Below are positions 16,624 to 24,150 of a stretch of DNA of 33,164 nt, in pieces (position 1 is the stretch's first letter; every line of letters starts with the position of its first letter). Location of the stretch: positions 1 to 33,164 of the forward strand of contig CAKUMB010000017.1 in assembly GCA_934667475.1 (NCBI GenBank). Direction: 5' to 3'. The position numbers were made by a program, and so were the translations under genes. Under the pieces are notes generated by a model. It had not been told where the DNA came from, made no database searches, and worked only from the letters and a program-made list of their open reading frames with translations. The DNA comes from an uncultured Muribaculaceae bacterium (GTDB taxonomy: Bacteria; Bacteroidota; Bacteroidia; Bacteroidales; Muribaculaceae).

Positions 16624-17703
16624 CTACTTGTTGAGGTCGATGGTGAACTGGTCGTAGCTGGCGGTGCGCCAAGCCTTGTCGGCGGTGAGCTTCGACACCG
16701 CAAACAGCGGCGAGAACGTGCGCACGCCTATGGTGTGGCCGTCGGCCATGAACTCGAGAATGCGAAGCCAGCCGTCGCCGCCGTTGCCGCTCCACTCGCC
16801 GTCGGCGGTCTGGGCGTTAAACATCATCTGGGCCACAGTCTTGCCAGCCGAGTTTTTGGCACTGCGGAACGACACCAGCTGGTCGTAGGGGGCAATGCTG
16901 CACACGTGGCCGCACACCACCATGCGGATGTTGCTTGAGGGATACACCAGCTTGTCCCACAGGGCCTGGCCATAGTTGGCGTCGGTGAGGGCGTATTTCT
17001 CCTTCACCTTTAGGTTGCCATTCTTGTCGAGAAACGAGTGGGTGAGCAGAATCACTTTGGTATTCTTATACTTGGGCTGCGACACCACACTCTTGGCCCA
17101 CTCGATGGCGCGGTCGCTGGGAGCGAACTCGAGCGACACCACCAGCAGTTTGCCCCACTTGGGCGAACCGGTCTCGATTTCGTAGGCGGCATTTTCGAGC
17201 GTGGGATAGCCGAAGGCATTGTTGCCCACCGCCACCAGCGCCTTGCGCCAGCAGCTGTTGCGGTCGGGATAGAAGTATTCCGACAGGTGACTCTGGCGGT
17301 TTTCCGACGAGCGGTAGCCGTAGTCGTGGTTGCCGGTGCACACCACATAGGGCAGCAGGCCGTCGAGCATTGAGAATGAGTGCGAAGTGGCCTCCCACAT
17401 TTGGCGGCTGGTCTGGTCGCCGCCCTTGCGGAATGAGGTGGCTATGTCGTTGCGGTCCACCAGGTCGCCCGTGCACAGAGCCGTCTTGATGTTGAGGCTG
17501 TCCACATTGTTGGCAATCCACGACGTCAGGAGGTCGAACAGCGGCTGGTTGGCCTTGAATTTCACGTAGCATTGCGGGTCGGGAATCACAATCATCGAGA
17601 ACGACCCTTTTTGAGTGAGTTTCGGCCGCAGTCCCAGCTTTTGTGCCGAGGCTGATGCCGCAATCAAGATTGCCGCGAGGGCAATGAGCATTTTCTTCAT
17701 CAT
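16624..17703 (-). CDS. Secreted calcineurin-like metallophosphoesterase
   Basis: 359 residues with a signal peptide (MLIALAAILIAASASA, cut before QKLG). The phosphoesterase metal motifs are present in order: PDPQ near 41-44 (the usual DxH position, here D-x-Q), GDLVDRND 79-86, GNHD 124-127, a later LLTHSF, and CGHVCS. The substrate cannot be told; periplasmic or surface relatives act on phosphate esters, nucleotides or glycerophospho-compounds. Tandem ATGs allow a start at 17703 or 17700. It follows nfnB by 54 bases with no obvious terminator or promoter between, so read-through from the nfn genes is likely. Confidence 0.85.
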   Translation of the reverse strand: MMKKMLIALAAILIAASASAQKLGLRPKLTQKGSFSMIVIPDPQCYVKFKANQPLFDLLTSWIANNVDSLNIKTALCTGDLVDRNDIATSFRKGGDQTSRQMWEATSHSFSMLDGLLPYVVCTGNHDYGYRSSENRQSHLSEYFYPDRNSCWRKALVAVGNNAFGYPTLENAAYEIETGSPKWGKLLVVSLEFAPSDRAIEWAKSVVSQPKYKNTKVILLTHSFLDKNGNLKVKEKYALTDANYGQALWDKLVYPSSNIRMVVCGHVCSIAPYDQLVSFRSAKNSAGKTVAQMMFNAQTADGEWSGNGGDGWLRILEFMADGHTIGVRTFSPLFAVSKLTADKAWRTASYDQFTIDLNK

Positions 17704-17757
17704 TTGTTTGTTAAGTTTAGTTTATTAATTTTGGTTTTAGATATATGCTCTTATCAG

Positions 17758-19230
17758 TTACTCAGGGCGCAGTTGGCCGGCCATGTGGCGCGCGGCGCGG
17801 CGGCCGTCGCCCATGGCCAGAATCACGGTGGCGCCGCCGCGCACTATGTCGCCGCCGGCAAAGATGTCGGGCACGGCCGACTGCATGGTGTCGTCGTTGA
17901 CCACAATGGTGTTGCGGCGGCTCACCTCAAGGCCCTCGATGGAGCGCGGCACCAGCTGATTAGGCTGCACGCCTATGCTCACTATCACCAGGTCGACTGG
18001 CACCTCGTCGATTGCCCCTTCGACGGGCACTGGCGAGCGGCGGCCCGAGGCGTCGGGCTCGCCCAGCTGCATGCGCTGCAACCGCATGGCGCGCACGTGT
18101 CCCTTGTCGTCGGGCAGATATTCCACGGGATTGTGCAGAGTCATGAACTCGATGCCCTCCTCGCGTGCGTGCTCAATCTCTTCGTGGCGCGCGGGCATTT
18201 CGGCATCGCTGCGCCTGTACACCAGCATCACGCGCTCGGCCCCCATGCGGCGGGCGGTGCGGGCCGAGTCCATGGCGGTGTTGCCGCCGCCTATCACGGC
18301 TATCGAGCGGCCGCGCATCACTGGGGTGTCGCCGCCGCGGCCGGCGTGCATCAGGTTGATGCGCGTGAGGTATTCGTTGCTCGACATCACGCCGTTGAGG
18401 TTTTCGCCCGGAATGTTCATAAATCGTGGGAAGCCTGCGCCCGACCCCACAAACACGCCCTTGAAGCCCATGGTGTGCAGGTCGGCATAGGTGAGGGTCT
18501 TGCCCACTATGCAGTCTTTCACAAACTTCACCCCAAGGCGCTCAAGGCCGCCAATCTCATAGTCGACGATGGAATTGGGCAGGCGGAACTCGGGAATGCC
18601 ATACTTGAGCACGCCGCCAATTTCGTGCAAAGCCTCAAACACGGTGACGTCGAAGCCCATCTTGGCCATATCGCCGGCAAAGGCCAGTCCCGAAGGTCCG
18701 CTGCCTATGGCGGCCACCTTAATGCCCAGCGGAGCGGCCTTCAATGGCATGCCCTGGCCATCGTCGTGGCTGCGCTGCCAGTCGGCGGCAAAGCGCTCAA
18801 GGTAGCCGATGGCCACGGCGGGATGCTTCATTTTGGTGTGTATGCACTTGCTTTCGCACTGCTTCTCTTGCGGGCACACGCGGCCGCACACGGCGGGCAG
18901 CGAACTCGTTTCGCCTATGGCTGCCGCAGCGTCGGCAAAGTGGCCGCGCTCGATGTTTTTAATAAACCGCGGGATGTCGATGCCCACGGGGCAGCCCGTG
19001 ACGCACTGCGGATTGGGGCAGTCGAGGCAGCGTGTGGCCTCGGCCATGGCCTGGGCCTCGGTGATGCCCTGGTTCACCTCATCGTTGCAGGTGATGCGGT
19101 AGTCGGGCGCAAGTTGCGGCATGGCCACGCGCGGCATGGCAGTGCGCTCTTTGGCCGTGTGGGCGGCGCGCAGCTGGGCGCGCCACTGCTCGTTGCGCAG
19201 CTCAGCAGACTTGTTGGTATTGTCGTTCAT
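17758..19230 (-). CDS. nfnB: NfnB-like / GltD-like NADPH-dependent flavoprotein subunit
   Basis: 490 residues from the ATG at 19230. The N-terminal ferredoxin-like domain has two [4Fe-4S] cysteine sets (68, 71, 76, 80 and 115, 119, 125, 129). An FAD Rossmann fold follows with GSGPSG (176-181) and PEFRLPNSIVDYE, then an NAD(P) fold with GGGNTAMDSA (314-323), and late FAGGDIVRGGATV. This is the layout shared by glutamate synthase small subunit and the large subunit of NADH-dependent ferredoxin:NADP+ oxidoreductase (Nfn) or sulfide dehydrogenase. Its neighbour, an NfnA-type subunit 44 bases upstream, and the absence of a glutamate synthase large subunit favour Nfn: electron bifurcation linking NADPH, NADH and ferredoxin. 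Databases may call it gltA or gltD. Confidence 0.88.
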   Translation of the reverse strand: MNDNTNKSAELRNEQWRAQLRAAHTAKERTAMPRVAMPQLAPDYRITCNDEVNQGITEAQAMAEATRCLDCPNPQCVTGCPVGIDIPRFIKNIERGHFADAAAAIGETSSLPAVCGRVCPQEKQCESKCIHTKMKHPAVAIGYLERFAADWQRSHDDGQGMPLKAAPLGIKVAAIGSGPSGLAFAGDMAKMGFDVTVFEALHEIGGVLKYGIPEFRLPNSIVDYEIGGLERLGVKFVKDCIVGKTLTYADLHTMGFKGVFVGSGAGFPRFMNIPGENLNGVMSSNEYLTRINLMHAGRGGDTPVMRGRSIAVIGGGNTAMDSARTARRMGAERVMLVYRRSDAEMPARHEEIEHAREEGIEFMTLHNPVEYLPDDKGHVRAMRLQRMQLGEPDASGRRSPVPVEGAIDEVPVDLVIVSIGVQPNQLVPRSIEGLEVSRRNTIVVNDDTMQSAVPDIFAGGDIVRGGATVILAMGDGRRAARHMAGQLRPE

Positions 19231-19274
19231 AACGAAATGTCTTTTTTGATGGTTTGAGATAATTTGATATTGTG

Positions 19275-20054
19275 TCAGCACGAGCGCAGCCTCATCATCA
19301 GCTCGTCGAAGTCGACCTGATGTGCGTCAAACTCGGGGCCCTCGACGCACACAAAGCGCGTCTTGCCGCCCACGCTCACGCGGCAGGCGCCGCACATGCC
19401 AGTGCCGTCGACCATGATTGCGTTGAGCGAAGCCTCGGTGGGAATCTCATACTTTTTAGTGAGCAGGGCCACAAACTTCATCATAATGGCCGGGCCTATG
19501 GTGATCACGCGGTCCACCCGCTCGCGCTTTATCACCTGCTCCACACCGGCGGTGACAAGGCCCTTCTGGCCATAGCTGCCGTCGTCGGTCATCACTATCA
19601 CCTCGTCGCTCGAGGCGCGCACCTCGTCTTCGAGGATTATCAGTTCTTTGGTGCGGCCGGCCAGCACGCTCACCACGCGGTTGCCCGCAGCCCTAAGGGC
19701 GCGGATGATGGGCAGCAGCGGAGCCACGCCCACGCCACCACCGCAGCACACCACAGTGCCGAAGTTTTCGATGTGGGTGGCCTGCCCCAGCGGGCCCACC
19801 ACGTCGGTCAGCTCGTCGCCGGGGTTGAGGGCGCAGATTTTGCGGGTTGAGTCGCCCACGGCCTGCACCACCAGGGTGATGGTTCCGGCCTTCGGGTCGG
19901 AGTCGGCAATGGTGAGCGGAATGCGCTCGCCCATGTCGCCGCAGCGCACTATCACAAAGTGGCCGGCGCGGCGCGCCTTGGCAATGAGCGGAGCCTCGAT
20001 CACCAGTTTCACCACATTTTCAGAGAAGTGCTCTTTTGCTACTATCTTGTTCAT
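19275..20054 (-). CDS. nfnA: NfnA-like ferredoxin-NADP reductase subunit (FAD/[2Fe-2S])
   Basis: 259 residues of the sulfide/dihydroorotate-dehydrogenase-like FAD/NAD-binding family. An FAD-binding barrel contains RIPLTIAD (about 64-71), a nucleotide domain contains CCGGGVGVAPLLP, and a C-terminal [2Fe-2S] motif has DGTGMCGAC then C (Cys 221, 224, 236 plus a nearby Asp), followed by GPEFDAHQVDFDEL. These features match the small subunit of Nfn transhydrogenase, which carries the bifurcating electron chain with NfnB just downstream. ATG start. The 95-base gap before it contains an eight-C tract on the coding strand. Confidence 0.9.
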   Translation of the reverse strand: MNKIVAKEHFSENVVKLVIEAPLIAKARRAGHFVIVRCGDMGERIPLTIADSDPKAGTITLVVQAVGDSTRKICALNPGDELTDVVGPLGQATHIENFGTVVCCGGGVGVAPLLPIIRALRAAGNRVVSVLAGRTKELIILEDEVRASSDEVIVMTDDGSYGQKGLVTAGVEQVIKRERVDRVITIGPAIMMKFVALLTKKYEIPTEASLNAIMVDGTGMCGACRVSVGGKTRFVCVEGPEFDAHQVDFDELMMRLRSC

Positions 20055-20149
20055 ATGCTTTTTCCTTTCGCTGAATGATTATAGTCTTGTGTGATTTATT
20101 GAACATTTTCTTGGGGGGGGAAGCGGCAGTGGTTGCACCCCACCCAGCA

Positions 20150-21175
20150 TCAGTTGGCCCGCATCACCTTGGCAGTGGTGAGCTGCAAGGCGGTGATGTC
20201 TTGCTGCTCGCCGTTGACCCACAGCGCAGATCGCGAAGCGCCGTCGGCCGAGGTGACGGTGCCGGCCACATACACGTTGCCGCCGCGCACGTCGATTGAG
20301 CTGGGCACGGCCACGCAGCCGGCATCGGTCTTCAGCACCGTGCGCTGCCCGGCGGCATAGGCCACAGCCTGCTGCGAGGCGCCCACCTGCTCAACGCCGG
20401 CCAGGTTGACGCTGCTGCCGTCGACCAGAATGGCGTTGACACTCACAAGGCCTGCGGCTGGCAGCTGCACGTTGCCGCCGCTCGACCATATGCGGCCATG
20501 CTTGGCGCCAGAGTCGTCGACCGAATAGCCGCAGCAGTAAGTCTGCTTGTTGGCATAGCACACGTCGAGAGCATCCGACGGCCCGTCGTCGAGCACCTGC
20601 GGCTTGGCGTTGACCCAAAGCACGGCATTGTGGCCGCTTTGGCCAGCAATGTATATCTCATCGTCGTAGGCCCAGATGGCGTGCGCCACATTGGTGGCAG
20701 CGGGGCCGGTGAGGTCGGTGATTTCCCTTGAGCCCCACAACACGCGGGCACGGCCCTCCTTATTGGCTGTGTTGGCCACACTGAACACTTCGCCCGAGGC
20801 CATGAAACTGCCGTCCACAGTGCCTCCGCCCGCTATGGTCTGCACCGACTTGGCCACGTCGGAAAGCAGTTCGTAGACCACATACTGCCCGCTGGTGGCC
20901 ACTCCGGCCAGATACACGCGGTCGCTGACGCTGAACGGCAACTCCACACTCACGCTCTTGGCTCCCCTGGAGCGCGAGCGGCGTGACGAGCGGCGTGACG
21001 ATGAATATCGCGATGCCGACCGCTGGCGGCGGCTCTTCTTGACAGCGGTGGTGCGGGCCTTGGCCTTGGCGCGGCTGCGCGAGCGGCGGGCAGCCGAGGC
21101 GTCGGCGCCGCTTGCTATCACGGCCACGGCCGCCACTGCGGCGGCGGCCATGCGCACGAGTTGATGTAGCTTCAT
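20150..21175 (-). CDS. Secreted Arg/Ser-rich protein with propeller-like repeats, unknown function
   Basis: 341 residues. A signal peptide (about 1-27) is followed by a very basic Arg/Ser/Lys-rich segment (about 29-72) with RS and SRR repeats. From about 75 on there are repeated phrases of the kind VYLAGV...YVVYELL, IYIAGQSGHNAVLWVN, VYVAGTVTSADGASRSALWVNG. These look like blades of a beta-propeller, a pattern I know in many uncharacterised Bacteroidetes secreted proteins as VYVAG...LWKNG. No catalytic motif is seen. The basic segment could bind polyanions such as DNA, LPS or teichoic acid; that is speculation. It lies upstream of nfnA on the same strand but probably forms its own unit with a -7 element at 21222-21229. 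Confidence 0.75.
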   Translation of the reverse strand: MKLHQLVRMAAAAVAAVAVIASGADASAARRSRSRAKAKARTTAVKKSRRQRSASRYSSSRRSSRRSRSRGAKSVSVELPFSVSDRVYLAGVATSGQYVVYELLSDVAKSVQTIAGGGTVDGSFMASGEVFSVANTANKEGRARVLWGSREITDLTGPAATNVAHAIWAYDDEIYIAGQSGHNAVLWVNAKPQVLDDGPSDALDVCYANKQTYCCGYSVDDSGAKHGRIWSSGGNVQLPAAGLVSVNAILVDGSSVNLAGVEQVGASQQAVAYAAGQRTVLKTDAGCVAVPSSIDVRGGNVYVAGTVTSADGASRSALWVNGEQQDITALQLTTAKVMRAN

Positions 21176-21221
21176 AATTATTTGTCGTTTTTTTTAAGCG
21201 TACCTTATATATACGATAATG

Positions 21222-21229
21222 CAAAATTA
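21222..21229 (-). promoter_or_regulatory. Candidate -7 element for the Arg/Ser-rich protein gene
   Basis: TAATTTTG on the minus strand, about 47 bases before the ATG. No clear TTG lies at the right distance. Confidence 0.45.
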
Positions 21230-21282
21230 CTAATTTTTTCAGTGAAATCGAACGGAATCGGGCCAAGAGTGACGCCGCGGGG

Positions 21283-21313
21283 TTGCCGTTGTGGCCAGAA
21301 GTTAATAACTTTG
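21283..21313 (+). promoter_or_regulatory. Promoter for the Plug (DUF5103) gene
   Basis: TTG (21283-21285), 20 bases, TAACTTTG (21306-21313). This is an exact -7 match; the ATG is 44 bases downstream. Confidence 0.75.
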
Positions 21314-21356
21314 ACCGCAACAAACCAAACTCACACTACAAGACAATCGACAAATT

Positions 21357-22616
21357 ATGCGAACAACGATATTATCACTAATTGCCCTTGCGGCCATGGC
21401 CGTGCAGGCACAGAAAGTGGACACACGCGTGAAAATTGCCGACAGCCGCGTGCACTCGCTGGTGGCGGCGCCGCAAAGCAACCAGTATATGCCGCCGGTG
21501 ATAGTGCTCGGCAGCGACGACGCGCTGCGGGTGAACTTCGACCTTATGGACTATGACGCACACTACCTGCGCTACTCGGTGCAGCACTGCAACGCCGACT
21601 GGCAGCCGTCGCAACTGGTGGAAAGCGAATATGTGGACGGGTTCAACTATGCCGACATCACCGACTACGCCCAAAGCAGCGGCACATTTGCCAACTACTA
21701 CAACTACAACTTCACCATTCCCAATCCCGACATGCGGCTCAAGGTGAGCGGCAACTATGTGGTGAGGGTGTATGAGCAGGACGACCCCGACAAGGTGCTG
21801 CTGCAGACGCGCTTCTCGGTGAGTGAAAACCGCGTGGGTGTGTCGGCCGAGGCCACCTCGCGCACCGATGCGGACTACAACGCCAGCCACCAGCAGGTGT
21901 CGTTCACCGTGACCTCGAAGCCCGGCACCATAAGCGACCCCTACAACGAACTGACCGCCGTGGTAACACAAAACGTGCGCACCGACAACGAGGTGACCCT
22001 TACCCAGCCGCTGATGGTGAGCGGCACTCAGGTACAGTTTGACCACACGCCAAGCCTGATATTCGCTGCCGGCAACGAATACCGCCGATTTGAAACGGTG
22101 AACATCAACACATCGAACATGGGCGTGGACCGCATTGAGTTTCACGAGCCATACTACCACGCAGTGCTGCGCACCGACGCCGAACGCGCCGACGCAGCCT
22201 ACAGCTACGACCAGACGCAATACGGCCACTTCACCATTCGCTGCTCGGGCAGCGAGCACAGCAATGTGGAGGCCGACTACACGGTGGCCCACTTCAGCCT
22301 GTACACGGGCCGTGAGCTGAACGGCGGCACGCTGCACATCGACGGCGCATTCACCGCCGGTCGGCCCAGCTCGGCCACGCAAATGCGCTACAACGCCGCC
22401 ACGGGCTGCTACGAAGGCTCGATGCTGCTGAAGCAGGGGTCATACAACTACCAGTATCTGTGGTTTCCGCAAGGCTCGGCCACCGGCGTCACCGCCATGG
22501 TGGAGGGCGACAAATACCAGACCATCAACCAATATTTGGTGAAGGTGTACCAGCGCCCGGCTGGCAGCCGATATGACCGCCTGCTGGGATTCGGCATCAC
22601 CTATTCGGGCCGCTGA
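21357..22616 (+). CDS. Type IX secretion Plug-type protein (DUF5103)
   Basis: 419 residues with a signal peptide (MRTTILSLIALAAMAVQA). The sequence follows the DUF5103 family, whose first domain is now named T9SS plug: N-terminal VHSL...PPVIVLGSDDALRVNFDLMD, then YLRYSVQHCNADWQPSQL, SEYVDGFNYADITDYAQS, and YNYNFTIPNPDMRLKVSGNY. In the flavobacterial T9SS the Plug protein occludes the periplasmic side of the SprA channel when it is not loaded with substrate. The rest is beta-rich. It is a single gene convergent with the antiporter gene (3 bases between stops). No other T9SS gene is in the window. Confidence 0.85.
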   Translation: MRTTILSLIALAAMAVQAQKVDTRVKIADSRVHSLVAAPQSNQYMPPVIVLGSDDALRVNFDLMDYDAHYLRYSVQHCNADWQPSQLVESEYVDGFNYADITDYAQSSGTFANYYNYNFTIPNPDMRLKVSGNYVVRVYEQDDPDKVLLQTRFSVSENRVGVSAEATSRTDADYNASHQQVSFTVTSKPGTISDPYNELTAVVTQNVRTDNEVTLTQPLMVSGTQVQFDHTPSLIFAAGNEYRRFETVNINTSNMGVDRIEFHEPYYHAVLRTDAERADAAYSYDQTQYGHFTIRCSGSEHSNVEADYTVAHFSLYTGRELNGGTLHIDGAFTAGRPSSATQMRYNAATGCYEGSMLLKQGSYNYQYLWFPQGSATGVTAMVEGDKYQTINQYLVKVYQRPAGSRYDRLLGFGITYSGR

Positions 22617-22619
22617 AAC

Positions 22620-23594
22620 TCAGTGCACCAGCAGCCAGGCGGTGTAGGCCACATAAAGGGCGAGGAATATCACGCCCTCGATGCGGTCCATCTTCTTTTT
22701 GCCGAATGTGAACACCACCACATAGCAGAGCACCATCGACAGCATCATCATGCCATAGTCCACAATGCCCACACCCTGCACCGAAATCGGGCTGATGGCG
22801 GCCGAGAGGCCGAGAATGAACAGCACATTGAACACACACGAGCCAATCACGTTGCCCAAGGCCAGCTGCGCATTGCGCTTGCACGCCGCCACCACCGCCG
22901 TCACCAGTTCGGGCAGCGAAGTGCCCACAGCCACCACCGTGATGGCAATCACGGCGTCGCTCACGCCCCAGGCGTGAGCCAGGCGCTGGGCCGACTGCAA
23001 AAACATCTGTCCGCCGCCAATGAGGGCCGCGAGCGATGCCACCACCACCATCCACAGCAGCCACGCCGGCTTGCCCGCCAGGCTCGACTGGCACTGGCCG
23101 TCGGCCTCATCGATGGCGGCCTGCAGATTTTTGGCCTTGCCGATGAGAATCCACACCATGTAGGCCAGCATTATCAGCAGCATGAATATGCCGTCGAGGC
23201 GCGACAGCGTGTTGGCGCTGATGCCTGGCACCATCGAGTCGTTGGCCAGCAGCACCAGCAGCAGCGTGGCTCCTATGGCAAAGGGGATGTCGCGCCTGGT
23301 GGTGAGAGAGTCGATGGCAAACGGCGCAATCACTGCCGTGACGCCAAGAATTAGCAGCACATTGCATATGTTGGAGCCCACCACATTGCCCACGGCCATG
23401 TCGCCGTGGCCGGTGATGGCCGAAGTCACCGACACCATCAGCTCGGGAGCTGAAGTGCCCATGCCCACCACAGTGAGGCCTATGATGAAGTTAGATATTT
23501 TGGCGCGCTGGGCAATAGCCACCGAGCCGTCAACCAGATAGTTGGCCCCAAGGAGCAGAATGCCGAGGCCTGCGATAAGTAGTATGTAGTCCAT
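22620..23594 (-). CDS. Calcium/sodium antiporter of the CaCA superfamily (YrbG type)
   Basis: 324 residues, about ten membrane helices in two inverted halves. The alpha repeats are both clear: GMGTSAPELMVS (45-54, Glu51) with GNVVGSNICNVL (69-80), and AVGTSLPELVTA (222-232, Glu229) with GNVIGSCVFNVL. The two acidic residues are those that bind Ca2+ or Na+ in this family. Its likely role is export of Ca2+ driven by the Na+ gradient in the inner membrane, although relatives can use K+ or H+. It has its own promoter at 23634-23664. Confidence 0.93.
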   Translation of the reverse strand: MDYILLIAGLGILLLGANYLVDGSVAIAQRAKISNFIIGLTVVGMGTSAPELMVSVTSAITGHGDMAVGNVVGSNICNVLLILGVTAVIAPFAIDSLTTRRDIPFAIGATLLLVLLANDSMVPGISANTLSRLDGIFMLLIMLAYMVWILIGKAKNLQAAIDEADGQCQSSLAGKPAWLLWMVVVASLAALIGGGQMFLQSAQRLAHAWGVSDAVIAITVVAVGTSLPELVTAVVAACKRNAQLALGNVIGSCVFNVLFILGLSAAISPISVQGVGIVDYGMMMLSMVLCYVVVFTFGKKKMDRIEGVIFLALYVAYTAWLLVH

Positions 23595-23633
23595 AAATTG
23601 ATGTATGTTATTCCTTTTTCGTTATACCAGTGG

Positions 23634-23664
23634 CAAAGTTAGCGCAAAATGCGCATCGGGCCAA
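23634..23664 (-). promoter_or_regulatory. Promoter for the Ca2+/Na+ antiporter
   Basis: Minus strand: TTG (23664-23662), 20 bases, TAACTTTG (23641-23634). A strong match, 40 bases ahead of the ATG. Confidence 0.75.
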
Positions 23665-23686
23665 AGCCACACGGCCCGCACGCAGC

Positions 23687-23723
23687 AAAAAAAATGCGCC
23701 CCGAAATCACTTCGCGACGCATT
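23687..23723 (-). terminator. Hairpin plus U tract on the minus strand (copy 1 of a shared element)
   Basis: On the minus strand AATGCG (23723-23718) pairs with CGCATT (23698-23693), an inner CGAA/TTCG pair encloses loop GTGAT, and eight T follow (23694-23687). It has the form of an intrinsic terminator, yet no minus-strand gene lies upstream. The same inner hairpin, loop and polarity occur at 26346-26377. Confidence 0.55.
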
Positions 23724-23732
23724 TATGAATAG

Positions 23733-23906
23733 AAACACTCATTAGTAATCTACGAGCCGCAAACGGGGATTGATGGCGTTGAAAGCGACGCCGCGCAAAG
23801 CGCTGACAACAGCTACTACAACCTGATGGGGCAGAAAGTTGACCCCGACAACCTGACTACGGGCATATACATTCACCGCGGACAAAAGGTACAGGAGAAG
23901 CGTTAA
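23733..23906 (+). pseudogene. Remnant C-terminal tail of a secreted protein
   Basis: The frame from 23733 to the TAA at 23904-23906 gives about 57 residues: YEPQTGIDGVESD, then YYNLMGQKVDPDNL, then TTGIYIHRGQKVQEKR. TGI-x-x-VE, YNL-x-GQ-V, GIYI-x-x-G-KV and a basic end are the hallmark of the C-terminal sorting-like tails on secreted or surface proteins of Bacteroidales. There is no start codon in frame and a stop (TAG, 23730-23732) just upstream, so the body of the protein has been lost. A strong hairpin 30 bases downstream is probably its old terminator. Confidence 0.75.
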
Positions 23907-23936
23907 TGCCTTTTGACCGAATGCCGACCTTACACA

Positions 23937-23965
23937 CCGCCGCCGCAAACAGTTTGCGGCGGCGG
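23937..23965. terminator. GC-rich hairpin after the secreted-protein remnant
   Basis: Perfect 13-bp arms CCGCCGCCGCAAA (23937-23949) and TTTGCGGCGGCGG (23953-23965) with a 3-base loop. Only TTAACG follows, with no U run. It is probably the 3' end of the lost gene's transcript. Confidence 0.6.
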
Positions 23966-24060
23966 TTAACGTTGTCACTGCCGCTTCGGGTGGCTCGGGG
24001 GGGAGTGAGCTGGCGATGCGATTTAAGGGGCATAATTACACGTAAATAGCAAAAAAAGCG

Positions 24061-24068
24061 TAAATTTG
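24061..24068 (+). promoter_or_regulatory. Candidate -7 element for gmd-fcl
   Basis: TAAATTTG, an exact consensus match, about 83 bases ahead of the gmd ATG. The upstream element is weak (no TTG about 20 bases before). Confidence 0.5.
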
Positions 24069-24150
24069 CAGTGTGCTAACGGCTGCGCGCCACGGCACAC
24101 GCACTCTAACGCAAAAAAAACTTACAAAGCATACACACAACCCTAAGGAT

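Noticed and set aside
17758..19230. Assignment as glutamate synthase small subunit (gltD)
   Set aside because: No glutamate synthase large subunit is nearby, and the immediate partner is an NfnA-type subunit, which fits Nfn better.
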